From positions 1,968,731 to 2,032,730 of the forward strand of contig OX638293.1 of the NCBI GenBank assembly GCA_951812335.1: 64,000 bases of DNA, in the 5' to 3' direction. The notes below the pieces were generated by a model, which was not told where the DNA came from, did not search any database, and saw only the letters and a program-made list of their open reading frames with translations. Below, in pieces: positions 36,113 to 45,218 of this stretch. The position numbers and the translations under genes are program-made. This DNA comes from Rhodothermales bacterium (GTDB taxonomy: Bacteria > Bacteroidota > Rhodothermia > Rhodothermales > VXPQ01). Numbering within the stretch: the stretch's first letter is position 1; each line of letters opens with the position of its first letter.

Positions 36113-37175
36113 AAAAATAATCATCCCTCGCTGGTGCTGTGGGCCGGTAACAACGAGATCGATGTCTTCTACACGTTCGCCAAGCCGGCATGCGACCCGA
36201 ACGTTGACGATCAAATATCGCGGGACGTATTGGCGTCTGCCTGCAGACGATATAGATCCGGGCCGCGATTATCTGCCCAGCTCGCCTTATTTCGCCCCCG
36301 GGCTCTGGAGTATGGGAGCCCCTCATAAAGCGAAACCGGAAGATCATTTGTGGGGGCCGCGAAACGATTTTAAAGGCTCTTATTACACGTCGTCCAACGC
36401 ACACTTTGTCAGCGAGATAGGATACCACGGCTGTCCTGCACGTTCGTCTCTGGAAAAGATGATGACGCCCGAAAATCTCTGGCCGTGGCAGGACAATGAG
36501 GAGTGGCTCGTGCATGCTGTCCGCCCGCAGCCTCGGGGCACAAAGTACAATTATCGAATTGCGCTCATGACGCATCAGATCAGCGTACTTTTCGGCGAGG
36601 TCCCGGATACCCTGGATGATTTTGTTTTCGCCTCCCAGGTTTCTCAGGCCGAAGCCTTGAAGTTTTTCATCGAGCGTTTTCGTATCGGTAAAGGACGGCG
36701 TAGTGGAATTCTCTGGTGGAACGTGCGCGACGGCTGGCCCCAGATATCCGATGCAATCGTCGATTACTATGGGGCACGTAAGTTGGCGTATAACGTAGTT
36801 AAACGTGTCCAGCAGGATATTTGTGTGATGCTCGACGAGCCGAAGGGCAGTAACCACGAGGTCGTGGCGATGAACGATACGCTTCGTCCTGTAGCCATTG
36901 AGATTACGATTCATTGTGGTGCAGATAGCTTGCTCAGCGAAAGCATTGTGATTCCAGCCAATGGAAAGATCAGTGTCGGCACGGTGCCGGCTTCTGAGGC
37001 GCCGGCGCTGTATCAAATCGAATGGCGCGGCGCGGGCCCCATTTCCCACAACCACTACCTGGCCGGATCACGACCCTTTGACGTAACGGCATGCCGCGAA
37101 TGGTATGAGGCAATAGAATCGCGAAAGCCATACCAGATGAAGAAGAGTGTGCCCATCACGTCATCGGTTCGCTAA
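36113..37175 (+). pseudogene. Remnant of a glycoside hydrolase family 2 (beta-mannosidase-like) gene
   Basis: Reading from about 36113, one frame gives NNHPSLVLWAGNNEIDVFYT, the conserved catalytic-domain block of GH2 enzymes. Near 36240-36255 the homology moves to the next frame, which continues DPGRDYLPSSPYF, then FVSEIGYHGCP (the usual F-x-SE-x-G block) and GILWWNVRDGWPQISDA, and ends at 37175. So there is a frameshift of one base. The first 350-450 residues (sugar-binding and Ig domains and first catalytic strands) are absent. The remnant starts right after the tRNA-Leu terminator, a typical place for a deletion or integration endpoint. The C-terminal Ig-like part is intact, so decay looks recent. 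Confidence 0.8.
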
Positions 37176-37255
37176 TGATGCTTGTTTCGTTCCGTTTGGC
37201 AGCCGGCCCGTTTGGGAGGACTGTTCCGTGCCGCGCAGCATTTTGTCCAGGACTT

Positions 37256-37296
37256 AAGGATACTCTGAGCTTTGCGGACTTAATCAGAGTATCCTT
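37256..37296 (-). repeat. Dispersed TIR repeat, minimal 41-bp hairpin
   Basis: AAGGATACTCTGA and TCAGAGTATCCTT form a perfect 13-bp stem around a 15-nt loop, GCTTTGCGGACTTAA. The loop is the reverse complement of the loop in the 20675 copy apart from two bases, so this is the same minimal element in the other orientation. The left flank is TA. It sits between the GH2 remnant and proB; the rest of 37176-37404 shows nothing I can name. Confidence 0.85.
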
Positions 37297-37404
37297 TATT
37301 TCCAATCCGTGTGCGGGTAGCAACCGGTCTTTCCGAACAATGATTGCGATGCGCCGTGAGATGTACGATCTTGTTGCCCGCACTTTTTGACAACAACCGG
37401 CGCC

Positions 37405-38505
37405 ATGACCAAGCGTATCGTCGTCAAAATAGGAACGAGCGTGCTTACCGCTGGAACGCGGCGGCTCAACCATGCCCGGATGCTTGAAATCGTCCGGCAG
37501 TGCTCCGCACTCCACAAGGAAGGATACGAACTCATCGTATGCACCTCCGGGGCCATTGCCGCCGGAAGCGAACGGCTCCGTATTGCCCGGCAGCCCGACT
37601 CGTTGGCCGAAAAGCAAATGCTGGCGGCCGTCGGCCAAAGCAGGCTCATGGAAATCTGGGAGCAACTTTTCACGCAGTTCGATATCCATGTCGGCCAGAT
37701 GCTCCTTACCCGGGCGGATGTGGAGGACCGCCACCGATTTCTGAACGCTCGCGATACGTTGCGCACCCTGCTCGAACATCGAATCGTGCCGGTCATCAAC
37801 GAGAACGACGCCGTAGCCACGGCCGAGATCCGGGTAGGAGACAACGATAACCTGTCCGCACTGTGCGTCCTGCTTGCCGAGGCTGACCTGCTGATTCTCC
37901 TCAGCGATCAGCAGGGCCTGTTCACTGCAGATCCCCGGACAAATCCGGATGCGGAACTCATTGCGGAAGTGGAAGATATCGACGCCGACCTGCATGCGGC
38001 AGCAGGGGAAAGCAAATCCGGCCTGGGCATCGGCGGCATGAAAACGAAACTGGACGCTGCCGACATGGCTCGCCGCGCCGGGGCGCATGTGGTCATTGCG
38101 GCGGGCGACGCCCCTGACGTAATTCTCCGCATCGTGGCGGGGGAGCAGATCGGCACCCGTTTCCCGGCGTTCGATACCCCGATCGGAAACCGCAAACGGT
38201 GGATTCTCGGAGGCGCCGGTGCATCCGGAACCGTTGTGATCGACAAAGGGGCCGCGACGGCACTGTCCAACGGAGGCGGCAGCCTCCTGCCGGCAGGAAT
38301 CATTCACGTGCACGGCTCGTTCGAGCGTGGGGATGTGGTGCGGATTACGGGCCCCGACCAAACGAATCTTGGCCGGGGCGTCGTTCGGTATGACAGTACG
38401 GATGTGAGCCGCATCCAGGGACTGCAATCCGATTCCATCCGCGAGACACTTGGATACGCATATGGCCCCGTCGTCATCCACCGCGACGATCTGATTCTTA
38501 TGTAA
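37405..38505 (+). CDS. proB: Glutamate 5-kinase
   Basis: 366 residues from ATG 37405. The amino-acid kinase domain opens with [15 protein letters not shown], continues with [13 protein letters not shown], and includes [20 protein letters not shown] and the glycine-rich [15 protein letters not shown]. Residues from about 275 form a PUA domain ([20 protein letters not shown]). The enzyme phosphorylates glutamate to start proline synthesis and is normally feedback-inhibited by proline. It is followed by proA after 67 bp, the standard proBA arrangement. An upstream in-frame TTG at 37387 is possible but less family-like. Confidence 0.96.
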   Translation: MTKRIVVKIGTSVLTAGTRRLNHARMLEIVRQCSALHKEGYELIVCTSGAIAAGSERLRIARQPDSLAEKQMLAAVGQSRLMEIWEQLFTQFDIHVGQMLLTRADVEDRHRFLNARDTLRTLLEHRIVPVINENDAVATAEIRVGDNDNLSALCVLLAEADLLILLSDQQGLFTADPRTNPDAELIAEVEDIDADLHAAAGESKSGLGIGGMKTKLDAADMARRAGAHVVIAAGDAPDVILRIVAGEQIGTRFPAFDTPIGNRKRWILGGAGASGTVVIDKGAATALSNGGGSLLPAGIIHVHGSFERGDVVRITGPDQTNLGRGVVRYDSTDVSRIQGLQSDSIRETLGYAYGPVVIHRDDLILM

Positions 38506-38572
38506 CGGATACCCTGGGCCGGCAGCAGGCCCGTGCGTACCCGGGCATACCCCAACATTCCATAACACCTTC

Positions 38573-39850
38573 ATGCTTGTCGAAGAAATGATCTCCGTGC
38601 ACAAAATGGGAGAAAAGGCGAAGGCTGCGAGCCGTTCGCTGGCCACGTTGGGCACAGAGGCAAAAAACGCGGCGCTGGCCGCCATCGCGGACGAACTGGA
38701 AAGCGCCTCCGCTACAATTCTCCAGGAAAATGCACTGGATATACAAGACGGGCGGGAGGCCGGGTTGTCCGAGGCTATTCTCGACCGTCTACTCCTCGAT
38801 GAAAAACGGCTCGGCGATCTGGCAAGCGATGTCCGTTCCGTGATCGACCTGCCGGACCCTGTCGGCGTCGAATTCGAAAGCCGCGTGCTCCCGAACGGGA
38901 TGCGACTCGTCAAACGCCGGATACCCCTCGGCGTGGTGGGCGTGATCTATGAAGCCCGTCCGAACGTAACCATCGACATTGCATCTCTGTGCCTGAAAAC
39001 AAGCAATGCCGTGATCCTTCGCGGAGGCAAGGAAACCCTGCGAAGCAATCTTGCCCTTGTCGCAGCCATCCGGCAGGCGCTGGAAAAAACAGGAGTACCC
39101 CCTGACGCCGTACAATACATTGGCGATCCCGACCGGGCCCTTGTTGAAGAATTGCTGCGACTGGATGCCCACGTCGATATGATCATTCCCCGCGGCGGCG
39201 GCGGGTTGCATAGGCTATGCCTGGAAAAAAGCACCATCCCGGTCATTACGGGGGGGATGGGGGTGTGTCACATTTTTGTAGACGACTCGGCCGACCTGGA
39301 GAGGGCGGAGGCCATCGTGGAAAATGCAAAGGTGCAGCGCCCGAGCGTATGCAACGCCCTGGACACACTCCTCATACACAGGAAAGTAGCCCATACTTTT
39401 TTACCGCCTCTGGCGAAGCGTCTCCACGCACAGGGCGTAACGTTCCGTGCAGAGCCGGAAGCGCTGAGCATTCTCGAACAGACAGGGGGCATTGCGTGTC
39501 AGGCCGCCCAACCCGGCGATTTCGACCGGGAATGGATGGCGCTGATACTGAACGTCCGTATCGTGGACAGCGTAGACGACGCCATTGAGCACATACAGAA
39601 CCACGGGACGGCCCACTCGGACAGCATCCTGACCAACGATTGGAAACGCGCCAATACGTTCGTCGACCGCATCGACTCGGCGGCCGTATTCGTGAATGCC
39701 AGTACGCGATTCTCGGACGGCGGCCAATTCGGCCTGGGGGCCGAAGTAGCCGTCAGCACCCAAAAACTGCATGCCCGAGGCCCGATGGGACTGGAAGAGC
39801 TAACGAGCTACAAGTGGATCGGGATCGGAAATGGACATATCCGGGCTTAA
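38573..39850 (+). CDS. proA: Gamma-glutamyl phosphate reductase
   Basis: 425 residues, aldehyde-dehydrogenase fold. [18 protein letters not shown] is the NADPH-binding block, [12 protein letters not shown] follows, and [16 protein letters not shown] contains the catalytic cysteine. The C-terminal [14 protein letters not shown] is the family hallmark. It reduces gamma-glutamyl phosphate made by ProB to glutamate semialdehyde on the way to proline. A second ATG 15 bp downstream (38588) could also serve as the start. The 3' end meets the convergent OsmC gene with a 4-bp overlap. Confidence 0.96.
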   Translation: MLVEEMISVHKMGEKAKAASRSLATLGTEAKNAALAAIADELESASATILQENALDIQDGREAGLSEAILDRLLLDEKRLGDLASDVRSVIDLPDPVGVEFESRVLPNGMRLVKRRIPLGVVGVIYEARPNVTIDIASLCLKTSNAVILRGGKETLRSNLALVAAIRQALEKTGVPPDAVQYIGDPDRALVEELLRLDAHVDMIIPRGGGGLHRLCLEKSTIPVITGGMGVCHIFVDDSADLERAEAIVENAKVQRPSVCNALDTLLIHRKVAHTFLPPLAKRLHAQGVTFRAEPEALSILEQTGGIACQAAQPGDFDREWMALILNVRIVDSVDDAIEHIQNHGTAHSDSILTNDWKRANTFVDRIDSAAVFVNASTRFSDGGQFGLGAEVAVSTQKLHARGPMGLEELTSYKWIGIGNGHIRA

Positions 39851-40272
39851 CCCGACTGGAGCGTCGCGGCCAGCGTGATGTTCGTCCCCTGAAACAACTT
39901 CGAGACCGGGCAATTGGATTTTACTCCCTCGGCCAGCTCCTGAAAAGTCGATTCGTCGATGCCCGGAACGTCGGCCTTGATCGTCAGATCGATCTGCGAA
40001 ATGGCGATACCTCCTTCCACTTTTACCAGATGGACCCCCGCAACCGTATGTACCCGGTTTGGCGTATATCCTGCTTTCGCCAGTTCGTTTGAAAGCGCCA
40101 TCGAGACACATCCTGCGTGGCCTGCGGCAAGGAGTTCTTCCGGATTTGTTCCGGCGCCATCTTCAAAACGGGAAGCAAAGGAATACGGTACGTGCTCGTC
40201 CAGAACCGTCACGTTGCCTTCTCCATTTATCAAGTCGCCTTGCCAAACGGCTTCGGCTGTACGTACAGGCAT
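39847..40272 (-). CDS. OsmC/Ohr family peroxide-detoxifying protein
   Basis: 141 residues from ATG 40272. The two family cysteines are in [15 protein letters not shown] and [13 protein letters not shown], spaced as in OsmC, where they reduce organic hydroperoxides through a thiol/disulfide cycle; [10 protein letters not shown] is the typical lead-in. Closest in style to the OsmC (rather than Ohr) branch because of the [14 protein letters not shown] spacing. It is a monocistronic minus-strand gene convergent with proA and divergent from pepF; a full-length dispersed repeat fills its upstream region, starting about 45 bp before its start codon. Confidence 0.92.
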   Translation of the reverse strand: MPVRTAEAVWQGDLINGEGNVTVLDEHVPYSFASRFEDGAGTNPEELLAAGHAGCVSMALSNELAKAGYTPNRVHTVAGVHLVKVEGGIAISQIDLTIKADVPGIDESTFQELAEGVKSNCPVSKLFQGTNITLAATLQSG

Positions 40273-40316
40273 GATCATCGTGGAATGTTTAATGGAATCA
40301 CGTTCGGAATGCGTTT

Positions 40317-40573
40317 AGGATACTCTGATTAATTCTGCAAAGTTCAGAGGCTTCGAGAAGTGCGCTGGCAAGAAATGACGAAGCAATGTGGCAGGCCCCA
40401 CATAATGAGGAATGACACAGCCAGCGCGCTTCTCGAAGCCTACCGAAGGGCGCTTCATGTACGCCATGCACCAAATCACAGCATTTTTCGCTGATTTCAA
40501 CGACATCGTTATGATGTCCTGTGCGCACGAACATGAAGCGCTGATCGAAGTAGAGTTAATCAGAGCATCCTTA
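40317..40573 (+). mobile_element. Dispersed TIR repeat (MITE-like), full copy of about 257 bp
   Basis: Ends are AGGATACTCTGATTAA and its near-inverse TTAATCAGAGCATCCTT. Inside, arms at 40348-40369 and 40420-40441 form a 22-bp stem with a single G-T pair. The stem encloses a 45-bp core (40374-40418) that is nearly identical in three copies and itself folds on ATGTGG / CCACAT. A second hairpin pairs GCGCTTCATG with CATGAAGCGC. The right flank is TA and the left TT. No open reading frame of meaningful length is present. It lies between divergent osmC-like and pepF genes and probably contains or displaces their promoters. Confidence 0.88.
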
Positions 40574-40645
40574 AATATACGCACTCTCCGAAATGCATTT
40601 CCCGGTAAATTTCAGGAAAACACGTTCGTATAACCCCTTTTCCCA

Positions 40646-42427
40646 ATGCCCGAAAAAAAGACCGGAGCAGAAACCGTACGCTGGAATCTCGACGACTTGT
40701 ACCCGTCGGAGGATGTGCTGGAAACAGATCTTGCCCAGGCGCTCTCCGAGGCAGAGGCCTTTGCAACCGCCTGGCGCGGCAGGGTGGCAAGCCTGTCGCC
40801 GGGCGAGATGGCCAACGCGCTTGAGCAGTTGGAAAACATTCAGGACCGGATAGGCAAGGCATATACCTATGCTTTTTTACAATGGTCTACGGACACCGGC
40901 GACGAGCGGCGGGGAGCATTGCTCCAGCATGTCCGCGAAGCGTATACCCGCACGCTGCGGCAACTCATCTTTTTCGGGCTCGAATGGGGAAAAACCGATG
41001 ACGAGCATGCGACTTCCCTGATCGCTTCCGAGGAACTTGCCGGGTATCGCCATTACCTCGAAGTGGAACGACTGCAGCGGGATTACCTGCTCACGGAACC
41101 GGAGGAAAAGATATTGGCCGAAAAGGCTGTGACAGGGCGGGGGGCCTGGAACCGTTTCTTCGACGAACTGCTTGGCGCCACCCGTTTCCGCATAAACGGA
41201 GAGGAAAAAACCGAGCAGGAAGTGCTGTCCATGTTGCACGAACCGGAGCGCTCCCTGCGCAAACAGGCTGCTTTGGCCCTTACGGAGGGACTTGCAACGC
41301 ATGGCCGCTCGCTTACCTGCGTTTTCAATACGATCCTTGCGGACAAGGCGCTGGACGATCGGCTTCGGGGCTATGCAACGTGGCTGTCCGATCGGAATCT
41401 GTCCAACGAAGTACAAGCCGAAACCGTGGAGGCCCTGATCGAGGCGGTAACTTCAAAGTATGGCCTCGCGGCTCGTTTTTATCGCCTGAAACGCGATCTG
41501 CTCGGGTACGACGAGTTGTTCGATTACGACCGGTATGCTCCTGTCGGCGAATCCGATCGGCAGTATACCTGGGAAAAAGCGCGAGAGATCGTGTCCACGG
41601 CCTACCGCGCATTCCATCCCCGCATGGGGGCCATCGCAGATCTTTTCTTCGACCGCAACTGGATCGACGCCCCGCCGGCTCCGGGCAAGCGGGGAGGCGC
41701 CTTCAGCCACGGCGCCGTCCCGAGCGCTCATCCGTACATCCTTCTGAACTTTGCGGGCAGATCACGCGATGTGCAGACGCTGGCGCACGAGCTTGGCCAT
41801 GGCGTCCACCAGTATCTGGCAAGACAGCAAGGGGTCTTGCAAGCGGATACGCCGCTGACCACTGCCGAGACGGCTTCGGTCTTCGGCGAGATGATCGTAT
41901 TCCGGGGAATGTTGGCGCAGGAGCAAAACCCCGCCAATAGGCTCGCCATGCTCGTCGGCAAAATCGACGATACGGTCGCCACCGTATTCCGGCAAGTCGC
42001 CATGAACCGGTTCGAGCATGCGATCCATACGGAGCGTCGTGAACGCGGAGAGCTCAGTGCCGATCGATTCGCCGACCTCTGGATACAAACCCAGGAGAAG
42101 ATGTTCAAGGGCAGCGTAACGCTGGGGGACCATTACCGATATTGGTGGAGCTACATCCCGCACTTCATTCATACGCCGGGCTATGTGTATGCCTATGCCT
42201 TCGGGGAATTGCTCGTGCTGGCGCTGTACGCCCGGTATCTCGATGACCCGCAGGATTTCCCGGATCGGTACCTTGCCCTGCTCGAAGCAGGCGGGTCGGA
42301 CTGGCCGCATGTACTTGCGGGAAGAATGGGTATCGATCTGCAGGATCCCGCTTTGTGGAACGCCGGACTGGCGGCCATCGAGGACCTGATTACGGAAGCC
42401 GAAGGACTGGCTCGAGACCTGTCTTAG
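40646..42427 (+). CDS. pepF: Oligoendopeptidase F family protein (M3B)
   Basis: 593 residues, normal for PepF. The thermolysin-like zinc motif HELGH is at residues 381-385 within QTLAHELGHGVHQYLAR, and the third ligand lies in TAETASVFGEMIV. The N-terminal domain (WNLDDLYPSEDVLETDLAQA) and the C-terminal GDHYRYWWSYIPHFIHTPGY are characteristic of the family. It cleaves peptides of about 7-17 residues in the cytoplasm. Single plus-strand gene with a full dispersed repeat in its upstream region, convergent with the M24 peptidase gene. Confidence 0.95.
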   Translation: MPEKKTGAETVRWNLDDLYPSEDVLETDLAQALSEAEAFATAWRGRVASLSPGEMANALEQLENIQDRIGKAYTYAFLQWSTDTGDERRGALLQHVREAYTRTLRQLIFFGLEWGKTDDEHATSLIASEELAGYRHYLEVERLQRDYLLTEPEEKILAEKAVTGRGAWNRFFDELLGATRFRINGEEKTEQEVLSMLHEPERSLRKQAALALTEGLATHGRSLTCVFNTILADKALDDRLRGYATWLSDRNLSNEVQAETVEALIEAVTSKYGLAARFYRLKRDLLGYDELFDYDRYAPVGESDRQYTWEKAREIVSTAYRAFHPRMGAIADLFFDRNWIDAPPAPGKRGGAFSHGAVPSAHPYILLNFAGRSRDVQTLAHELGHGVHQYLARQQGVLQADTPLTTAETASVFGEMIVFRGMLAQEQNPANRLAMLVGKIDDTVATVFRQVAMNRFEHAIHTERRERGELSADRFADLWIQTQEKMFKGSVTLGDHYRYWWSYIPHFIHTPGYVYAYAFGELLVLALYARYLDDPQDFPDRYLALLEAGGSDWPHVLAGRMGIDLQDPALWNAGLAAIEDLITEAEGLARDLS

Positions 42428-42452
42428 TCCAGGGAAGCATATCCTTAACCTT

Positions 42453-43580
42453 CTACCGCGCCGCGATATCCACAAGTTCGCGGGGCAGGGTGGTCAGCGT
42501 ATCGACGCTGTCTTCGGTAACCGCCACGATATCTTCGATCCGGGCTCCGGCCACCCCGTCCAGATAGATCCCGGGTTCGATCGTGAAGGTCATGCCGGGA
42601 CGCAGAAGCACCGGATTACCGTCCCGGATATACGGCGCCTCGTGTATTTCCAGACCCACGCCATGTCCGGTTCGGTGCACGAAGCGCTCGCCGAAACCGG
42701 CCTTTTCAATCACGGCGCGAGCTGCACGGTCCACGTCCGAGGCAGACACCCCCGGTCCCGCAACCTGCTCTGCTGCATGCCGGGCATGTTCCACCACCTC
42801 GACGATATGGCGGACGTCGTTGCCCGGATCGCCATACGAAAACATGCGCGTCATATCGGAAAAATAGCCTTCCACGTTCGCTCCCCAGTCGCACAAAATC
42901 AAGTCTCCGGAACGCAGCGCACGGTTACCCGGCACGGCATGAGGGTTTGCAGAGGAAGACCCAAAAGCCACAATGGGAGGGAAGGGAAGTTCGGGAGCAC
43001 AGCCCGCATCCAGAAGCCGGGCGGTCAGACGGGAGGCTACTTCCTGTTCCGTGATACCCGGCGCTATGGCGGAAAGCGTATTGCGCATGGCGTTTTCGGC
43101 CACCCGGATAGCCTTCCGCATCTTTTCGATTTCGTGCGCATCCTTGCATATGCGCAAGGCGGCAAGGGCTTCGTGCCCATCCGGATACGTAGACCCCGGC
43201 ATCGCCTCCTGAAGCATACGGAGTTCGAGCACGCGCATGCTTCCGGATTCAATCCCGATCCGCTGACCATCCAATCCGCCCGCACGGGCGGCCTCCCGAA
43301 ACGCCTCGGGCCAAATGGCAGGATCTTCCCCGTAGGTACAAACACATATATCAACAGGAAATCCGTCCAGTTTGCCCCCCTCGAGTTCCGGGATAATAAA
43401 TACCGGAGCGCCGTGCTGCCGGAAAAACGCCACCGTCGGACGCTCGCTCAAGTGAAAATCCAGCCCGGTGAGATACATCAGCGAGGCGCCGGGAACGACG
43501 GCAAGAGCATGCAGATCGAGACGGGCCAGTTCGCGCGCAAGAGCGCATTGACGAGCCGGAAAGGGAGATTCGGACATCAC
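42453..43580 (-). CDS. M24 family Xaa-Pro dipeptidase/aminopeptidase
   Basis: 375 residues. The N-terminal creatinase-like domain runs to about residue 130, followed by the pita-bread metallopeptidase domain. All five metal ligands are visible: DWGANVEGYFSDMTRMF (two Asp), HRTGHGVGLEIHEAPY (His), FTIEPGIYLDG (Glu) and ARIEDIVAVTED (Glu). Such enzymes remove N-terminal residues before proline or split Xaa-Pro dipeptides; which of the two cannot be told. The start is 9 bp from a single repeat terminus at 43589. It is divergent from hemA and convergent with pepF, making a local peptide-degradation pair. Confidence 0.92.
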   Translation of the reverse strand: MMSESPFPARQCALARELARLDLHALAVVPGASLMYLTGLDFHLSERPTVAFFRQHGAPVFIIPELEGGKLDGFPVDICVCTYGEDPAIWPEAFREAARAGGLDGQRIGIESGSMRVLELRMLQEAMPGSTYPDGHEALAALRICKDAHEIEKMRKAIRVAENAMRNTLSAIAPGITEQEVASRLTARLLDAGCAPELPFPPIVAFGSSSANPHAVPGNRALRSGDLILCDWGANVEGYFSDMTRMFSYGDPGNDVRHIVEVVEHARHAAEQVAGPGVSASDVDRAARAVIEKAGFGERFVHRTGHGVGLEIHEAPYIRDGNPVLLRPGMTFTIEPGIYLDGVAGARIEDIVAVTEDSVDTLTTLPRELVDIAAR

Positions 43581-43588
43581 ATCTACTC

Positions 43589-43614
43589 AAGGATGCTCTG
43601 ATCAAGTCCGCAAA
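43589..43614 (+). repeat. Solo left terminus of the dispersed TIR repeat
   Basis: AAGGATGCTCTGATCAAGTC then CGCAAA matches the left end of the full copies (best with 56257) for 26 bp, after which similarity stops. No matching right terminus is found before hemA at 43752. It is probably a decayed or 3'-truncated copy. It lies 9 bp before the start codon of the M24 peptidase gene, in the hemA divergent promoter region (43581-43751). Confidence 0.75.
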
Positions 43615-43751
43615 ATAGGGAATTCCGGTGAAACGCCTTTGCGGCTTTGCGAAAAAGAGAAGCGGTGCATACTTTATAAAATAGGGTTTTTTATCCCATC
43701 ATTATTGCGATGCTTGTTGTAGTGAAAGCCGCTTAAGGCAATATCTTCCCC

Positions 43752-45218
43752 ATGACATTTTACGCACTTGGCATCAATTATTTGCGTGCGCCGGTAGAGG
43801 TCCGTGAATCCTTCGCATCAGGCTGGGAGGAGGGGCATGGATTGTACCGGAATATCTCCCTGAATCCGGGTTCCGAGCTTGTCCTGCTCTCCACCTGTAA
43901 TCGTACGGAAGCCTATCTGTATGGCGCAGAAGAAGACGTACGAACCGTGCGCGAAGCGTTTGAGCAACATGCCGGTTGTATATGGCCGGAAGACATGTCG
44001 TTTCTCTACCGGGACGAACAAGCGATCCGGCATATTTTCGAGGTGGCCGCCGGCATGAAATCGCTGATACCGGGCGACCTGCATATCTACTTCCAACTGA
44101 AGGAAGCGTATGGCGTTGCGGTGGGACAGGACTGTGTAAATACCACCGTGCATCGCCTGCTGCACACTGCATTCCGAACGGCAAAGCGAGTCATTAACGA
44201 AACAGATCTCTCGCAAAACAATGCCTCCATCCCTGTCCGGGCCGCGGAAGTCGTCAAGTCACGCTACATCCGGGCCGGTACTTCAAAAGGTGGGGAGACT
44301 CGAAAAGAAGGCCCCAACGCCCCGACCGCGCTGATTGTCGGCGCCGGACGTATAGGAAAAGAAGCAGGGGAAGCGCTCCGGATGCTGGGCATACAGCACC
44401 TTTCGTTTACCAACCGAACGGAGAGACAGGCCCGCGAAGCGGCCGACCGCTATCGAGCCCGCTACGTACCCTGGGGAAATCGCCATACTTCCGCCGCGCA
44501 ATCGGACGCGATCATTGTGGCCACATCGGCTCCCGAGCCCGTGTTGCATGGTACGGAGTTTGCCTCGGAGATGAGGCATACCCCGACACTGATTATCGAT
44601 ATTTCCGTACCGCGAGGCGTAGAAGAGCAAATCGGCGCACTGCCCGGTATTGAACTCATTACCATAGACCAGTTAGGAAAAGCCGAAACAAGAACCCGGG
44701 AAATGCTTCAATCCTCTCTGGAAAACGCGGGCAGGATTGTCGACGAGATGATCGGCGAGTTCGTTTCGTGGGTGTTCCTGCATCAATCGTTGCAACCGGC
44801 CATTCAGGCGATCGCGGAGACCTTCGAAGCCATCCGGGCTCAGGAGGTGGGCAAACATCGCCAGCAGTTTTCGGAGTCAGATCAGGATCAACTGGATCGC
44901 CTTACCCGCTCTATCGTGCAGAAACTGCTTGCGGTACCTGTCGTGCGCCTTAAAAGCGTCGACCCCGAACGCATCGATTTTGCCCATGGGGTACGTCTGC
45001 TCCAGCATCTTTTCCTGCGGCAGGATTGCGACGACGAGGAGGTAGCCGCTGCATCGAACATCTCCTTATCTGACGCAGCTGAGCAGGAAGTATCCCGCGA
45101 AAATTGTCCGATAGACGTTCCGCATTCCGACCAGCTTCTTCAGGATGTAGAGCGTACCCTCAGCGATGCGTTACGGATTTCTTCCCGGGATCCGAATACC
45201 GTCCGTCATGGGTCGTAG
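43752..45218 (+). CDS. hemA: Glutamyl-tRNA reductase
   Basis: 488 residues. The catalytic cysteine is Cys49 in LLSTCNRTEAYLYG; the NADPH-binding domain contains IVGAGRIGKEAGEAL, and IDISVPRGVEEQIG is also typical. The family's central GxExQI block is altered here: SLIPGDLHIYFQLKEAYG. HemA reduces Glu-tRNA to glutamate-1-semialdehyde, the first committed step of C5-pathway tetrapyrrole synthesis. The last 70 residues are an acidic extension beyond the dimerisation helix. It overlaps hemC by 11 bp and leads the hemA-hemC-hemD operon. Confidence 0.94.
   Translation: MTFYALGINYLRAPVEVRESFASGWEEGHGLYRNISLNPGSELVLLSTCNRTEAYLYGAEEDVRTVREAFEQHAGCIWPEDMSFLYRDEQAIRHIFEVAAGMKSLIPGDLHIYFQLKEAYGVAVGQDCVNTTVHRLLHTAFRTAKRVINETDLSQNNASIPVRAAEVVKSRYIRAGTSKGGETRKEGPNAPTALIVGAGRIGKEAGEALRMLGIQHLSFTNRTERQAREAADRYRARYVPWGNRHTSAAQSDAIIVATSAPEPVLHGTEFASEMRHTPTLIIDISVPRGVEEQIGALPGIELITIDQLGKAETRTREMLQSSLENAGRIVDEMIGEFVSWVFLHQSLQPAIQAIAETFEAIRAQEVGKHRQQFSESDQDQLDRLTRSIVQKLLAVPVVRLKSVDPERIDFAHGVRLLQHLFLRQDCDDEEVAAASNISLSDAAEQEVSRENCPIDVPHSDQLLQDVERTLSDALRISSRDPNTVRHGS

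Noticed and set aside
37175-37390. 71-codon plus-strand frame between the GH2 remnant and proB
   Set aside because: It runs through the 41-bp repeat hairpin, has no recognisable motif and no plausible ribosome-binding site.
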